Below, one piece after another: positions 21,641-32,310 of a stretch of DNA of 64,000 bases (its first letter is position 1; every line of letters starts with the position of its first letter). The position numbers and the translations under genes are program-made. Below the pieces are notes generated by a model, which was not told the origin of the DNA, ran no database searches, and worked only from the letters and a program-made list of their open reading frames with translations. Source of the DNA: Euonymus europaeus (Eukaryota; Streptophyta; Magnoliopsida; Celastrales; Celastraceae); NCBI GenBank assembly GCA_963580455.1, contig OY756961.1:20689001-20753000 (forward strand), read 5' to 3'.

Positions 21641-21887
21641 AGCATTCTCTTTTTACTTTACAATGAACTTTTTATCGTGCATTGTTTGAACTGCTACTTT
21701 TGTTGAAAATCTCTACCGACTGAGTTTTCATTTTCATTGAGTTTTCATTTTTCTAGATTGAACATGCCCAATTTATTTATTTTTTCTCTATTGATTGTGT
21801 TATTCTTTTGTTTTTTTACAAATGTTCCTTGGATTTATTCTCCAATATTTTATAGTAGCTTTATTTTTCACATCTGTGTTGACAGTT

Positions 21888-23157
21888 ATGGATACATCTA
21901 GCTCTAATGAGGAATATGAGAACCAAGTTTTTTTTAGTTCGATGGGTGCCGCAGCTGCGGCTTCATATTACGTCCAAAACTATGGATCTCCTCCAGTGCC
22001 ACGGAACCGGTGTAGGACATCATCATTAACCGGTGCACAGTGGGTTACAGAGATCTTGAATGGAAATCCCGTTAGGTGTTAGGAAAATTTTCGCTTATCT
22101 GTAGATACATTTAGAGCATTTTGCACTGATCTGGCAGAACGGTACATGCTTGAATCGACTGGGCATGTTCAAATTCCTGAGATGCTAGCTATATTTCTGC
22201 TGACTGTGGGACATGGAGTGAGTAATAGAATATCCTGTGAGCATTTTCAGCACTCTGGCGAGACCATTAGTAGGATATTCAGCATCGTATTGAGGTCGGT
22301 GTACCAGATGGCGATCAATGTGATCAAGCCTACAGAAAATCAATTCTCAGAGGTCTCGGCTAAGATAAGTAGTGACCGACGATCATGGGCATTTAGCAAT
22401 GTGATAGGAGCGATTGATGGTATGCATATACCAGCAGTGATACCGCGGGCATCACAAATTCCGTATATCAACCGAAAAGGTTTTGCGTCACAGAATGTAC
22501 TGGCGGTATGTGACTTTGATATGATGTATTTATTTGTTGCTGCCGGATACGAGGGTTCTGCCCATGATGCGCGCGTATTGGACCACGTGCATTCTGTTCC
22601 GGCATATAACTTTCCGCATCCTCCTGAAGGTATGTTGCGGGTTTTTATTTTCTAATTTTTAATTAATGTTCGTATTCTGGAAGAAATTTTGTTAACGAAT
22701 TGGTGTTACTTGGTCAGGGAAATATTACTTGGTGGATGCAGGTTATGCTAACAAGCCTGGTTACCTTGCGCCTTATAGGGGTGAGAGGTATCATTTGCCG
22801 GAGTGGAGGAATGGGCGACGCGCCAGTGGACCACGCGAGAAGTTTAACCGAAAGCACGCATCTCTCTGTAGTGTCATAGAAAGGACATTCAGTGTTACAA
22901 AGATGCGTTGGAAGATTCTTAATAATATGCCGCGTTTTAAGTACGGGACACAAGTGGATATTGTAGTCGCATGTTGTGCATTGCACAATTATATTAGACG
23001 GAGGAGCCGAAGTAACGAGGAATTTGAGATTGTGGGGGACGAGTCCAGCAGTTCCGTTGTATATGAAGAAGGATCGGAAAATGCAGAAATTGGTGTTTTC
23101 ATAGACGACCACAACATGGGTGTGGTTAGAGATATGATTGCTTCTGCACTAGGGTAG
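21888..23157 (+). pseudogene. PIF/Harbinger transposase with one nonsense codon
   Basis: Two exons fit: 21888-22629 and 22718-23157, a GT-AG intron inside the glycine codon of PPEGKYYLVDAGY. Of 393 residues only one codon is broken, TAG at 22080-22082. The DDE_4 catalytic residues are visible: VIGAIDGMHIPA, then GSAHDARVL, then SVIERTFSV; a C-terminal CCALHNYI follows. This enzyme cuts and pastes elements at TTA targets. Plant PIF elements also need a Myb-like second protein; none was found here. The start at 21888 (MDTSSSNEEY) is the first in-frame ATG before conserved sequence. Confidence 0.85.
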
Positions 23158-23295
23158 TTTATTGTTATAAATGTAAATGTGTACCACGATGATGTTGTAA
23201 GACATGTATGTATAATTAATTAGCAAAAATGTATGTTATCATTTAATATACGCAAAGGTAGTTAATGATTATTGTATTATTTTTTTTTTAAAAAT

Positions 23296-23580
23296 ATGAA
23301 ATAAATTAAAATGATAGGTATTCTTTGTTTAATTAATTAATTACTCTAAATGCCGAAATGAAATAATTAGGAATTAAATTAAAATGATGCATATTGTCTA
23401 TTTAATTAATAAACTATTCTAAAATGTCGGAAAAAAATAATTAGAAAAAAATTAAATGATACGTATTCTCTGTTTAATTAATTAATTACTCTAAATGACG
23501 AAAAAAATATAAATTAAATTAAAATGATACATATTCTCTGTTTAATTAATTAAGGAGTATAAATGCCCCCTCAGTGTAAT
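23296..23580. repeat. imperfect tandem repeat, about 80-bp unit, 3-4 copies
   Basis: Repeating order: ATTAAATTAAAATGAT, then GTATTCTCTGTTTAATTAAT, then TTACTCTAAATG-CGAAA. Units have drifted by small indels. It lies downstream of the PIF transposase gene and inside the element. Confidence 0.75.
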
Positions 23581-23712
23581 TTTGATAGCTTATACTCTAT
23601 TTAAGACATACACTCAACCAAATATCAATAAGCTTATTTCACAGCTTAATTTCACAACTTATACACCAGCTTATGCTCTATCACAAATATTTTTTACCAA
23701 ACAAGCGCTTAA

Positions 23713-23850
23713 TGTTGACTCTTCATGCATGCATAAAAGATAGTCTTCGATCCACTTGTTATGATAATTGCACCATTCATCTCTAAAACTTCATTTTACT
23801 CATACGCTAAAGTTGAAAATGAAAAAGATAAGCTCTGCTAAATGGTCCCA
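23713..23850 (+). repeat. second copy of the RLP1 5' leader
   Basis: GTTGACTCTTCATGCATGCA, then CACTTGTTATGATAAT, then CACCATTCATCTCTAAAACT and TCATTTTACTC match 24228-24315 of RLP1. It is followed by unrelated sequence and no coding part, so it is an orphan leader fragment next to the PIF element. Confidence 0.7.
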
Positions 23851-24039
23851 AGATATTTTGGACAATTGATCATATTTGAAATGATGCAGTCTAGATAGTG
23901 AACTGAACAGGTCTTCCATCACATGCATTATGCAAGACTAGAGCAAGCAATGGTATTCTATTCATACAATAAAAAGTTTTTTTTTAGTTTTTATGAAACA
24001 ATGACCTGGTCCTTGTTTCCTAACACTGAAGAGTGAAGA

Positions 24040-24277
24040 CACGGTTTGAGTACCCCATTAAAGTGAGTAGGTACTGCAGTAACCCCAAATATAAAAGCAA
24101 GCTGTATTGTAGACTTTTCTAGGTTGGGCAGTTATGTGAGTCGACAAGGTCTACCGATGAAAGCCAGTCTACCCCAAATAGTAACCTTAACCTTTAATCA
24201 CTTGAGAGGTTAAGTATACTGTTACTGTTAACTCTTCATGCATCCATTATAAGTGTCTTCTCCACTTCTTCTTGTAA
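24040..24277 (+). promoter_or_regulatory. RLP1 promoter region
   Basis: A TATA box, TATAAAAG, lies at 24090-24097 within CCCCAAATATAAAAGCAAGC, about 190 to 240 bases before the possible start codons. The block AGGTACTGCA, GCAAGCTGTATTGTAGAC, ACCGATGAAAGCCAGTCTAC is shared with the RLP-A upstream region. Transcription would start near 24120. Confidence 0.6.
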
Positions 24278-27265
24278 ATGAACCATTCATCTCTAACACT
24301 TCATTTTACTCTACCAAATCAAATGGTGATATTGATGGGGCAGTACAGTCGAATCCTCTTCTTCTTCTTCTTGTTTGTGAGTCTTAAGTTTTCTTCTTCA
24401 TCCTCATTTCCCTCCTTTTCAGCCAACAAGTCACTGCAGGCGTGCTCCAATTATGACAAACTTGCCTTGATCGAATTCAAAAACAGTTTTTCACTAAATA
24501 GTGATGCGTCCTTCGATTGTTCTTTTCCTACTCCGAAGACAAAGTCATGGGAAAAAGGCAGGGATTGTTGTTCTTGGGATGGGGTTACTTGTGATACTGT
24601 CACTGGTCGAGTGATTGGCCTCGACCTCAGTTGCAGTTGGCTTCAGGGCTCTCTTTATTCTAATAACAGCCTCTTCCGACTTTTGAGTCTCCAAAAACTC
24701 AATCTTGCAGGGAATGATTTTAGTTACTCGGAGATTTCTTCCAAATTCGGTATGTTTGAGAGTCTGACGCATCTTAACCTCTCTGGTTCCGCGTTTTCGG
24801 GACAGGTCCCATCTGAAATCTCTCACCTTTCCAAATTGATTTCTCTTGATATTTCTTCCAATCGCTTAAGGATTGAAGATCTCCCCCTTCAAAGACTTGT
24901 GCATAATTGTTCACTTCTGAAACAACTTTTCTTCGAGGATGTGAACATGTTATCCATTGATGCAGATTCTTTGATGAATCTTTCATCTTCGTTGACAGCT
25001 CTAAGACTTCGAGGGTGTGGGTTGCAAGGGAAATTCCCTACAAGCATTCTTTACTTGCCGCACCTACGCATTCTCGATTTATCAGTCAATCTGGAACTCA
25101 ACATTCATTTGCCAAAGTCTAACTGGAGTAGTCCTCTCCAAGAACTGAATTTTGATGCTGTGACTTTCACGGGAGAGCTGCCTGAATCAATTGGTGATTT
25201 GAATTCTTTGGAGCAATTGACTATTCAACAATGTAATTTCACAGGATCAATTCCAAGGTCGATTGGCAACCTACTGCAGCTCACTCATTTTCAAGGTGAT
25301 AGCAACAATTTCAATGGTAGAATCCCATCCTCACTAACAAATCTCTCAAAGCTGGAAGTGTTGTCGCTTCAAAGCAATAAGCTGGTTGGTCCTGTTCCTA
25401 ATCTTTCGAATCTATCAAAATTAGTTAGGCTAGACTTATATTTGAATTCGCTCAATGGAACCATACCATTAGGTTTATACAACTTACCTTCATTGCGTTC
25501 TTTGGATCTCTCTGACAATCAATTCACTGGTCCTATCAGTGAATTTCAATCCCAGTCTCTTGAATTTCTTGGTTTGGGTCATAACAAGCTGAATGGTTCT
25601 GTTCCAAGCTCAATCTTTAATCTTGTTAACCTCACATGGCTTGATCTGTCATTTAATAGCTTTAGCGGCACCTTGGATGTTTCCATGTTCTCAAAACTCA
25701 GAAATCTTCAAACGCTTTCCCTTTCAGATAGCAATCTCTCATTCACCACCAACACAATTGTCAATCACACATTACCCAATCTGCAGAGTTTGTATCTTGC
25801 GTCTTGTAATTTAACTGAATTCCCCTACTTCTTAAGAGACTTTAAAGATCTATCAGTGCTAGACCTTGCCAATAATAGACTTTCTGGCCAAGTTCCTGAA
25901 TGGTTGTTGGAAGTGGGGATTGATACACTCTCTGATCTGAATCTTGGCAACAACTATTTGACTGGTATAAAGGAACTTCCATGGAATTCTCTTTGGATTC
26001 TAGACCTTCACTCCAACTTGCTCCAAGGATTGCTACCAATTCCAGTCAGAGTAGCTATCTACCTGATTTCAGACAATAATTTGACAGGAGAGATACCTTC
26101 CTTGATTTGCAGTACTAAATTGAGACATCTTGACCTTTCAAACAATAGCTTTTCCGGCACTATTCCAGCATGCTTTAGAAACTTGAGCCGAGGTCTTGAC
26201 CTTCTTAATTTTCAAAATAATACATTCAGTGGCCAAATTCCGGATTTTTTTGACGAAGGGAGCAGATTGATGTCTCTCAACTTCAATGGCAATCAACTGG
26301 AAGGATCTTTGCCAAGATCATTAGCGAATTGCAAAAGGTTGGAATTTCTAGACCTTGGCAACAACCGAATAAATGATACATTCCCTCATTGGTTGAAAAA
26401 TCTCACACAACTGCAAGTGCTTGTCCTAAACTCCAATAGTTTTCATGGTTCTATTCAGGATTGCAAGGACTCTGATTGTTTCTCCAGGTTACAACTATTT
26501 GACATCTCAAACAATGAGTTTTCCGGTCCTTTGCCAGCCAGATATTTTGAGAATCTGCAGGCCATGATGAAGACTCAAGAAGGTCTAGGTGATGGAGAAT
26601 ATTTGGGGGTAAACATTTTGTCATATAAAGAATCTGTGCTTGTGGTCATGAAAGGGCAACAATATGAATTGCCTAGAATAATAGTAACATTCAAGACCAT
26701 TGATTTTTCATGTAACAAGTTTGGAGGAGAGATTCCAGACGTCATTGGCAAGCTTACTTATCTCAAAGGCCTCAACTTTTCACATAACAGCATTAGAGGT
26801 TCCATACCGTCGTCTTTGGGAAATTTGAGGAATCTTGAATGGTTAGATCTCTCTTCAAACAGGCTTACAGGGGAGATTCCAGGACAACTGACAAGCCTCA
26901 CGTTTCTTCAACGGTTTAACATCTCAGGAAATGAGCTTGTCGGACGTATACCAATGGGTAAGCAGTTCAATACATTTGAAAATACTTCTTACTTAGAGAA
27001 CTTGGGGTTGTGCGGATTTCCTTTGTCAATGGCATGTGACAACAATGGTGAAATACCACCATCATCAGTAGAAGATGATGATTCTGAAAGTTGGTTTGAT
27101 TGGAAGATCATAATTATGGGTTATAGTTCTGGACTGGTCATGGGATTGTCTGTTGGATATCTTGTTTTCTCAGGGAGACCACAATGGTTTGAGAGGATGC
27201 TAGAACAATACGGACTTAGGAAAGTGAAAAGATCAACCCAAAGACGAAGAGGGGGAAGAAACTAA
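24278..27265 (+). CDS. RLP1: Cf-9-type LRR receptor-like protein, intact
   Basis: Single open exon of 995 codons. ATG at 24335 (MGQYSRILFFFFLFV) is the more likely start, giving 976 residues, because the same MGQ start is kept in RLP-A and a signal peptide follows directly. Order: signal peptide; LRR N-terminal cap with CSNYDKLALIEFKNSFSLN and DCCSWDGVTC; about 25-29 LRRs of the extracellular plant type; island near residue 767-800 (SYKESVLVVMKGQQYEL); four last LRRs; cap GLCGFPLSMACDN; acidic spacer; membrane span at about residue 945-966 with GYSSGLVMGLSVGY; basic tail ending RRGGRN. There is no kinase. Related proteins detect pathogen molecules at the cell surface and signal with SOBIR1 (through the spaced glycines) and BAK1; the ligand here is unknown. 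Confidence 0.93.
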   Translation: MNHSSLTLHFTLPNQMVILMGQYSRILFFFFLFVSLKFSSSSSFPSFSANKSLQACSNYDKLALIEFKNSFSLNSDASFDCSFPTPKTKSWEKGRDCCSWDGVTCDTVTGRVIGLDLSCSWLQGSLYSNNSLFRLLSLQKLNLAGNDFSYSEISSKFGMFESLTHLNLSGSAFSGQVPSEISHLSKLISLDISSNRLRIEDLPLQRLVHNCSLLKQLFFEDVNMLSIDADSLMNLSSSLTALRLRGCGLQGKFPTSILYLPHLRILDLSVNLELNIHLPKSNWSSPLQELNFDAVTFTGELPESIGDLNSLEQLTIQQCNFTGSIPRSIGNLLQLTHFQGDSNNFNGRIPSSLTNLSKLEVLSLQSNKLVGPVPNLSNLSKLVRLDLYLNSLNGTIPLGLYNLPSLRSLDLSDNQFTGPISEFQSQSLEFLGLGHNKLNGSVPSSIFNLVNLTWLDLSFNSFSGTLDVSMFSKLRNLQTLSLSDSNLSFTTNTIVNHTLPNLQSLYLASCNLTEFPYFLRDFKDLSVLDLANNRLSGQVPEWLLEVGIDTLSDLNLGNNYLTGIKELPWNSLWILDLHSNLLQGLLPIPVRVAIYLISDNNLTGEIPSLICSTKLRHLDLSNNSFSGTIPACFRNLSRGLDLLNFQNNTFSGQIPDFFDEGSRLMSLNFNGNQLEGSLPRSLANCKRLEFLDLGNNRINDTFPHWLKNLTQLQVLVLNSNSFHGSIQDCKDSDCFSRLQLFDISNNEFSGPLPARYFENLQAMMKTQEGLGDGEYLGVNILSYKESVLVVMKGQQYELPRIIVTFKTIDFSCNKFGGEIPDVIGKLTYLKGLNFSHNSIRGSIPSSLGNLRNLEWLDLSSNRLTGEIPGQLTSLTFLQRFNISGNELVGRIPMGKQFNTFENTSYLENLGLCGFPLSMACDNNGEIPPSSVEDDDSESWFDWKIIIMGYSSGLVMGLSVGYLVFSGRPQWFERMLEQYGLRKVKRSTQRRRGGRN

Positions 27266-27400
27266 GAAATTGGAATTGTGATAATGGTTAATATTTCTTC
27301 CTGTATAATTATTTGCATGTCTATAAATATCTCAAAATTTTACAACTGTTATGATATTGATTATTGATTAGTGGATCTCACTTTATTGGTGTATTTGGAG
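27266..27400 (+). repeat. RLP1 3' flank shared with RLP2
   Basis: ATAATGGTTAATATTTCTTC and CTGTATAATTATT-GCATGT are repeated in inverse orientation at 37426-37330, just beyond the RLP2 stop. The duplicated segment therefore included about 100 bases of 3' flank. No clear poly(A) signal can be picked by eye. Confidence 0.75.
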
Positions 27401-27479
27401 GTTAGTTAAGATGTGGTTAAATCAATATCATTAGTATTTGGAGAAGGCTATTAACAGGTGGTTAGACCATTAATTTGAT

Positions 27480-28372
27480 TGTTGTATGAAAATTTGAATA
27501 CTAAATAACCAAGAGCGACACAATGAATTTTACGAGAAAAACCCTGAACAAAATCAAGGAAAAAATATCGGTTGTTAAGAGCCACCAACCTTTAAGTAAT
27601 CTATTATAACCACGAGTTACAATAATATTTCTTGAGTTAGGATCCACACAGCTACACTAGTTTCTTTCTCGAGTCATACAATACACTCTTCCGCAAGTAG
27701 ACGGTTCCACAAAAAAGCTACAGAGTTGCACTGAAGATTTTAAGCTCTAAGAATATATGCAAATGCACTCAAAGATGTCTGCATGAATGCTTGAAAAACA
27801 TTTTATCAAAAATCTTGCTCAATGAAAAAGTGTAGGTTAGAATTTGTGAGTTACCAAGCTAGGGTTACTACCAACAATATATATGATGCATGTATATGGC
27901 AAGAAACTCTAGTTAATGGCCTAATTGATATGTTCAATCTTAACCCATGAAATTAGTCAAAGATTACATCCTAATCTTGTAATCAAGGCCAAGTAAAATA
28001 AGGAATGACATCCTTAATTTAAGGACATAATTATCTCTAAGTAGGAAAGGAAATAAATCTTTAAAGGAAGAGATAAGCATTCATAAATCCACATGATTCT
28101 ATTCTAATCAATCAATTAAGTATTTAAAAATAATTACAGAATTTGTTTTAAAAAACATTTTCATGTAAAACTAAAAAAATTCATCCTCCAAAATTGATGT
28201 ACATACAAGCTATGTGAAGCTTACCTCTAGGGTCCATGTAGGTTACATGACACCGCAGCAATCAATAACTTCAAACCAATTGATCCTAACCTGCATTCTT
28301 ATTTAATGTGGATCCCAGCTAATCTAAATGGATGATTACATTGGTCAACATAGTGTCACATAAATAAATCTT
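27480..28372 (-). repeat. probable 3' LTR of the SIRE-type element
   Basis: On the minus strand the sequence GTGTCAAGGGAGAGTTTGTA (about 28390-28371) looks like the polypurine tract and TG start of a SIRE-type 3' LTR. The LTR would run down to about 27480, where a phrase close to CAATGAATTTTACGAG occurs. No second LTR was found to pair it with, so the ends are estimates. Confidence 0.45.
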
Positions 28373-28804
28373 ACAAACTCTCCCTTGACACTTGCTTGAC
28401 AAAACCCAAAGTAAAATTTAATCACACAAACCCTACTTCTACAAACCTACTCACACTTATGACATCAGTTTAGCTCAAGACACATTAGCATATCAAAATC
28501 AAAGGCCATCACAATATAACATCAATTCACTGCACACCCATCAAGCAATCATAAAAGTATCAAACACAGTGTCATTAACAAGCTAACTACCATCCATTCA
28601 ACAAAGATCGACAATTCACATCATAACTAGTCCACAACAAACAAAATAAACAAACAAAAATTAGTCTAGAACTAGTCACAAAAACAGAACCAATCAAAAA
28701 CAAAATCAGCATCGTAATATCAACAAAGTAGTTTAGCATCAAAAGCAGCAAAACCAACCAAAAATTAGTTGACTACTCTCCTTTTTTCTCAAACAAGTGT
28801 CAAG

Positions 28805-29998
28805 CTAGAAGTGGCTGGCCCTCTTAAAAGCATCTTTCATGAATTGGGACATGTCCATGACCTTATTCTTGAGAAGAGTATACTGACTTCTCAACTCAAT
28901 CATATCCTGACCAGGTGATCTAGCACCCTCATCTACACAGGTCTTAATGTAATCCAAGGCTAGAGATACAAGAAGCTTACCCTTTTCCAGAGTAGTCACT
29001 TTTTTAGTTGTACCTTTAATTTGGTCATCAATAGAATGACCAAGAGCAACAATAGCTGCTAGAACTAGAGATAAGTCAGCAGAGACAGAGGCTACAAGTT
29101 GATTAGACACAGAAGGCAATGTGGCAGCATGTGCTACAGATGGGTGATCTCCCTCAATAAGATGTTCCACTTGAATGCGTGGGGTAGGCTAAAGAATTGG
29201 CTTTTGTAAGATGCTCCTAGAAATAGTCTTAGCACATATAGCATGATCAATGGGGAGGTGATCACCACTCAGAGGAATTTATGATGCAACTAGAAAGTTG
29301 GTGATCAAGACACTAAAATGTAAACCATAATGTGTTGCCTTCTCAAACTTGGATTGTACTATCCTTATGAAAATAAAAGTTGCTAAACAGATAGGTTTTC
29401 CTGCTAGAATAGCATGACACAACCTTATACAATCATCATTCTATCCTTCTCTATGCCTAGTGGGTAGGAAGTAGCTGCAGATAAAGAAATTTAAAGCTCG
29501 GTATTCAGGCCTCAAGGTGGTATTAGGCAATTCACCCTTCACAATAACATTTGAACCAGCACTCCTAAGCAGAGGAGTAATATTAATCACCTTTTCTAAC
29601 TTGTCAGAATGTTCCAAATCATAAGCAATTAAGCATGGATTCTTAACCAGAGGGACTTTCAATATTTTGGCAAAGAGCATAGGTGTAAAGGTAAATTCTT
29701 GACCCCTAAAGAAGTAACCATCATACTCCTTCCTCAATATGGAGTTAGGAAATCGATTCGTGGGAGGAGGAGGAGTTGCTTCAGACTTAGAAGAGGAGGA
29801 ATGGAGTTCCACCATTGCATTGGTAGAAGTATATGTGCCTGTTTCCTTTGTACGGGTTCGTTTATGAGTAGAGGCTGGTTTGGGCTTTCTAGAACCAAAG
29901 GTCCAGGTGATGGCAATAGAAGGCTTGGATGCACAAGTTTTGGGCGTCATTGGAGAAGACACAACAGATGTATGACTCTTTGATGAGAAGAAGCCCAT
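28805..29998 (-). pseudogene. SIRE-type third ORF (putative plant transposon protein)
   Basis: One frame of 398 codons on the minus strand from MGFFSSKSHTSVV to DAFKRASHF, broken by three stops between about 29441 and 29200. It has a low-complexity N-terminus rich in S, T, P and K, a conserved-looking core (RNSILRKEYDG-type, then LPNTTLRPEYRALNFFICS) and an alpha-helical C-terminus (ELRSQYTLLKNKVMDM). ORFs in this position have been called env-like in SIRE elements, but I see no convincing membrane span here, so I use the neutral name. Confidence 0.6.
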
Positions 29999-30639
29999 AC
30001 AAATACGACAACTATGTTAGTTTTAGGGCTTTCACCGTAAGAAGACACTTCTAGGGATTTGACCATAAGACCCATTAATGAAAAAATTTGCCTTTTTTAA
30101 ATCAATGTAAACAAACACATGATAAATCAGATTTTTGATGTAGGCTACATGAAGATAACATGAAACTGCCAGAGAAGTAACCTACATGAATGTGACATGT
30201 AATCACATAGGCACACACACATATATATAACATTCATAACATATGTGATTAAGAAAAATTTGGGATTAGATATCAAAGAACTCATTCAATTAGCTTAATT
30301 GACAAATTTCAAAGTGTAAAGATACTATCTCATAGCTCCATTACATATACCTTATGCACTTAGTCAAATGATAATTCAGATCATAAGTGTGTTGCTCAAG
30401 GAATTATTCATACTAAGCACCAAAGACATATCATAGTAAAAGATTTGAACAAATCAACAACTCGGGCACACTCATGAGATATCTCCCATCGTTTTCACAT
30501 ATTTTCATTTTCTCATATGATACTTTTGTCTTTTCATAGATTTTTCTTTTTCTTGTTTTTCCCATGCATGACTAACTAGCCTTCTCCAATGTCAAACTCA
30601 TTTGAGTTTTTAGATAAAAAAAAATGTAATTGGTGGCTT

Positions 30640-30830
30640 TCACGCTAGTCAAAGACTTTGTATTTAATAGGAGCCCATGAAGTTCAAACACATAAGCAGA
30701 TTGAGACAAATCTAGAACACTTGCATGTCATGAAAGAAGTAAGATACATGAGATTATTGTTTTATAGATCTCAGTACAATAAAAAATGTTTCATGTATGA
30801 TGTAAGTGAAATTCATAAGTAAGCATGAGT
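30640..30830 (+). repeat. inverted repeat arm 1 around SIRE pol remnant
   Basis: AGGAGCCCATGAAGTTCAAA, CATGTCATGA and GTAAGCATGAGTACACAAAT are found in reverse complement at 32115-32310. The arms flank the pol remnant (31006-32110) and differ by many point changes, so the inversion is old. Confidence 0.7.
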
Positions 30831-31005
30831 ACACAAATCTATAAGTCAATTGAAGACTGACATTGAATTTTTCTTTGACATCATCAAACCATATAAAAAC
30901 TGGCCATGGACATAATAATCAAAGAAAGAATGCAATAAATATAAATTCACACAAACCCATAAATTATTCTACTAAACTGCACTACTAGACACATGTGTGA
31001 GAAAC

Positions 31006-32110
31006 TCAAGGGAGAAAAATACCTTGGGATTTCCTAAGGTATTCAAACCTAAGAAAATCTAAAGGCTTAGTGAATAGGTCAGCTAGTTGATGATCAGTAG
31101 GAGCATGTTCAAGAGATAGAACATAGTTTTCTACTAAGTATAGAACATGGTCTTCTACTAAGTCGTGAATGGAGTGGTGATGGATATCAATGTGTTTCAT
31201 CCTAAAATGCTACATAGAGTTCTTGGAGATGTTAATTGCACTAACATTATCGCAATAGACAGTGAGTTTACCCTTATTAAATCCATAGTTAGCTAGCATC
31301 TTCCTCATCCATAGCAGTTGAGTATAACGGCTTCCTACAACTATGTATTCAGCCTTAACAGTAGACAAAGACACAAAATTTTATTTCTTACTGCATCATG
31401 CAACTAAGTGGCGACTTATATAAAAACATTCTACAATGTTACTTTTTCTATCATCACAACACCCTTTCCAATCAGCATTTGAATATCGAAGTATACTTAA
31501 GTTGGTGTCACCAAAAAAATGAATGCCATAGTTTAAAGTACCACTCACATACTCCACCACATGTTTCAAAGCAAGAAGATGAGATTTTTTAGGACATACT
31601 TGATATCATGCACAAACACCAATACTAAAGGCTATATATGGTCTACTTGCAGTCAAGTAAAGTAAGTTGTCTATCATGTTTCTATAAAGACTTTCATTCA
31701 CAGGTTTACATAACATGTCATTGCTAAGTTTGGTAGATGTACTCATGGGAGTCAATGCATGCTTAGAGTTAACAAGTCCAAATTTTTTAACGAGATCCTT
31801 AGATATTTTGATTAGGACACAAATATTCCATCATTTTATTACTTCACTTTTAAACCAAGAAAAAAATTTAAGCTCACCCATCATACTCATTTCAAACTCA
31901 CTAGTCATCAAAGTACCAAATTCATTGGACATCACTTCAAACGTAGAACCAAACACAATGTCATCAACATAAATTTGAGCAATAAGAACATTCACAACAT
32001 CACATTTCACATTCACATTAGATGGACAATGAACTAATTCCCACACATTATTATTCTCAAACTAATTCAATTCCTCATGCATGGTAGCAATCCAACACTC
32101 ATCAATCAAT
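31006..32110 (-). pseudogene. copia pol remnant (RT and RNase H pieces), SIRE-type
   Basis: Minus strand: NVWELVHCPSN (start of the RT domain), then directly LIAQIYVDDIVFGSTFEVMS, so about the middle of RT with its first catalytic Asp is deleted; then an RNase H part and MKHIDIHHHSIHDLVED, a repeated VLYLVE/VLSLE patch, and HQLADLFTKPLDFLRFEYLR near the end of pol. Stops occur throughout. Confidence 0.8.
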
Positions 32111-32114
32111 GTAT

Positions 32115-32310
32115 ATGATGTATGGATTATATATTTGTGTACTCATGCTTACTTTATTAATTTCACTCACATAAAACACTTTTGATAATACTCAAATCTG
32201 TAATACACAAACCTCATGAGGTATCCTACCTCTCATGACATGCATGTGTGCTAGGTTTATTTCAATCTATTCGTATGTTTGCACTTCATGGGCTCCTTTT
32301 AAAGACAATG
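32115..32310 (-). repeat. inverted repeat arm 2 around SIRE pol remnant
   Basis: Reverse complement counterpart of 30640-30830; includes GCACTTCATGGGCTCC and TCATGACATGCATG, and TTTGTGTACTCATGCTTAC. Confidence 0.7.

Larger units (their letters stand above)
21641..23709 (+). mobile_element. PIF/Harbinger element, left end not found
   Basis: The right end reads TACCAAACAAGCGCT followed by TAA (23710-23712), which fits the GGGTGTTTGG-like ends and TTA/TAA target of this superfamily. RLP-like flank resumes straight after it. A matching left end was not found; it may be cut by the LTR-like sequence before 21640, so the left limit is approximate. Confidence 0.6.
27480..32310 (-). mobile_element. 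SIRE/Maximus-type copia retrotransposon remnant
   Basis: On the minus strand the order is reverse transcriptase piece (about 32110-31840), RNase H end (31200-31006), extra ORF (29998-28805) and polypurine tract with LTR (about 28390 down). A third ORF after pol is the hallmark of the SIRE/Maximus lineage of Ty1/copia. Gag, protease, integrase and the 5' LTR are missing, and the remaining parts carry stops and deletions. Confidence 0.7.

Noticed and set aside
24278..24334. First ATG of RLP1 as the start
   Set aside because: The 19 residues before MGQYSRIL would precede the signal peptide and are not kept in paralogs; ATG 24335 fits better, though the first ATG is not excluded.
25593..26039. 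ORFs on the other frames and strand inside RLP1, RLP2 and RLP3
   Set aside because: They are shadows of leucine-rich repeats; equivalent ORFs recur at the same places in each paralog and none has its own family features.
28805..29998. Calling the SIRE third ORF a retroviral envelope
   Set aside because: No signal peptide, no convincing membrane span and no cleavage motif; it matches a general plant transposon ORF instead.
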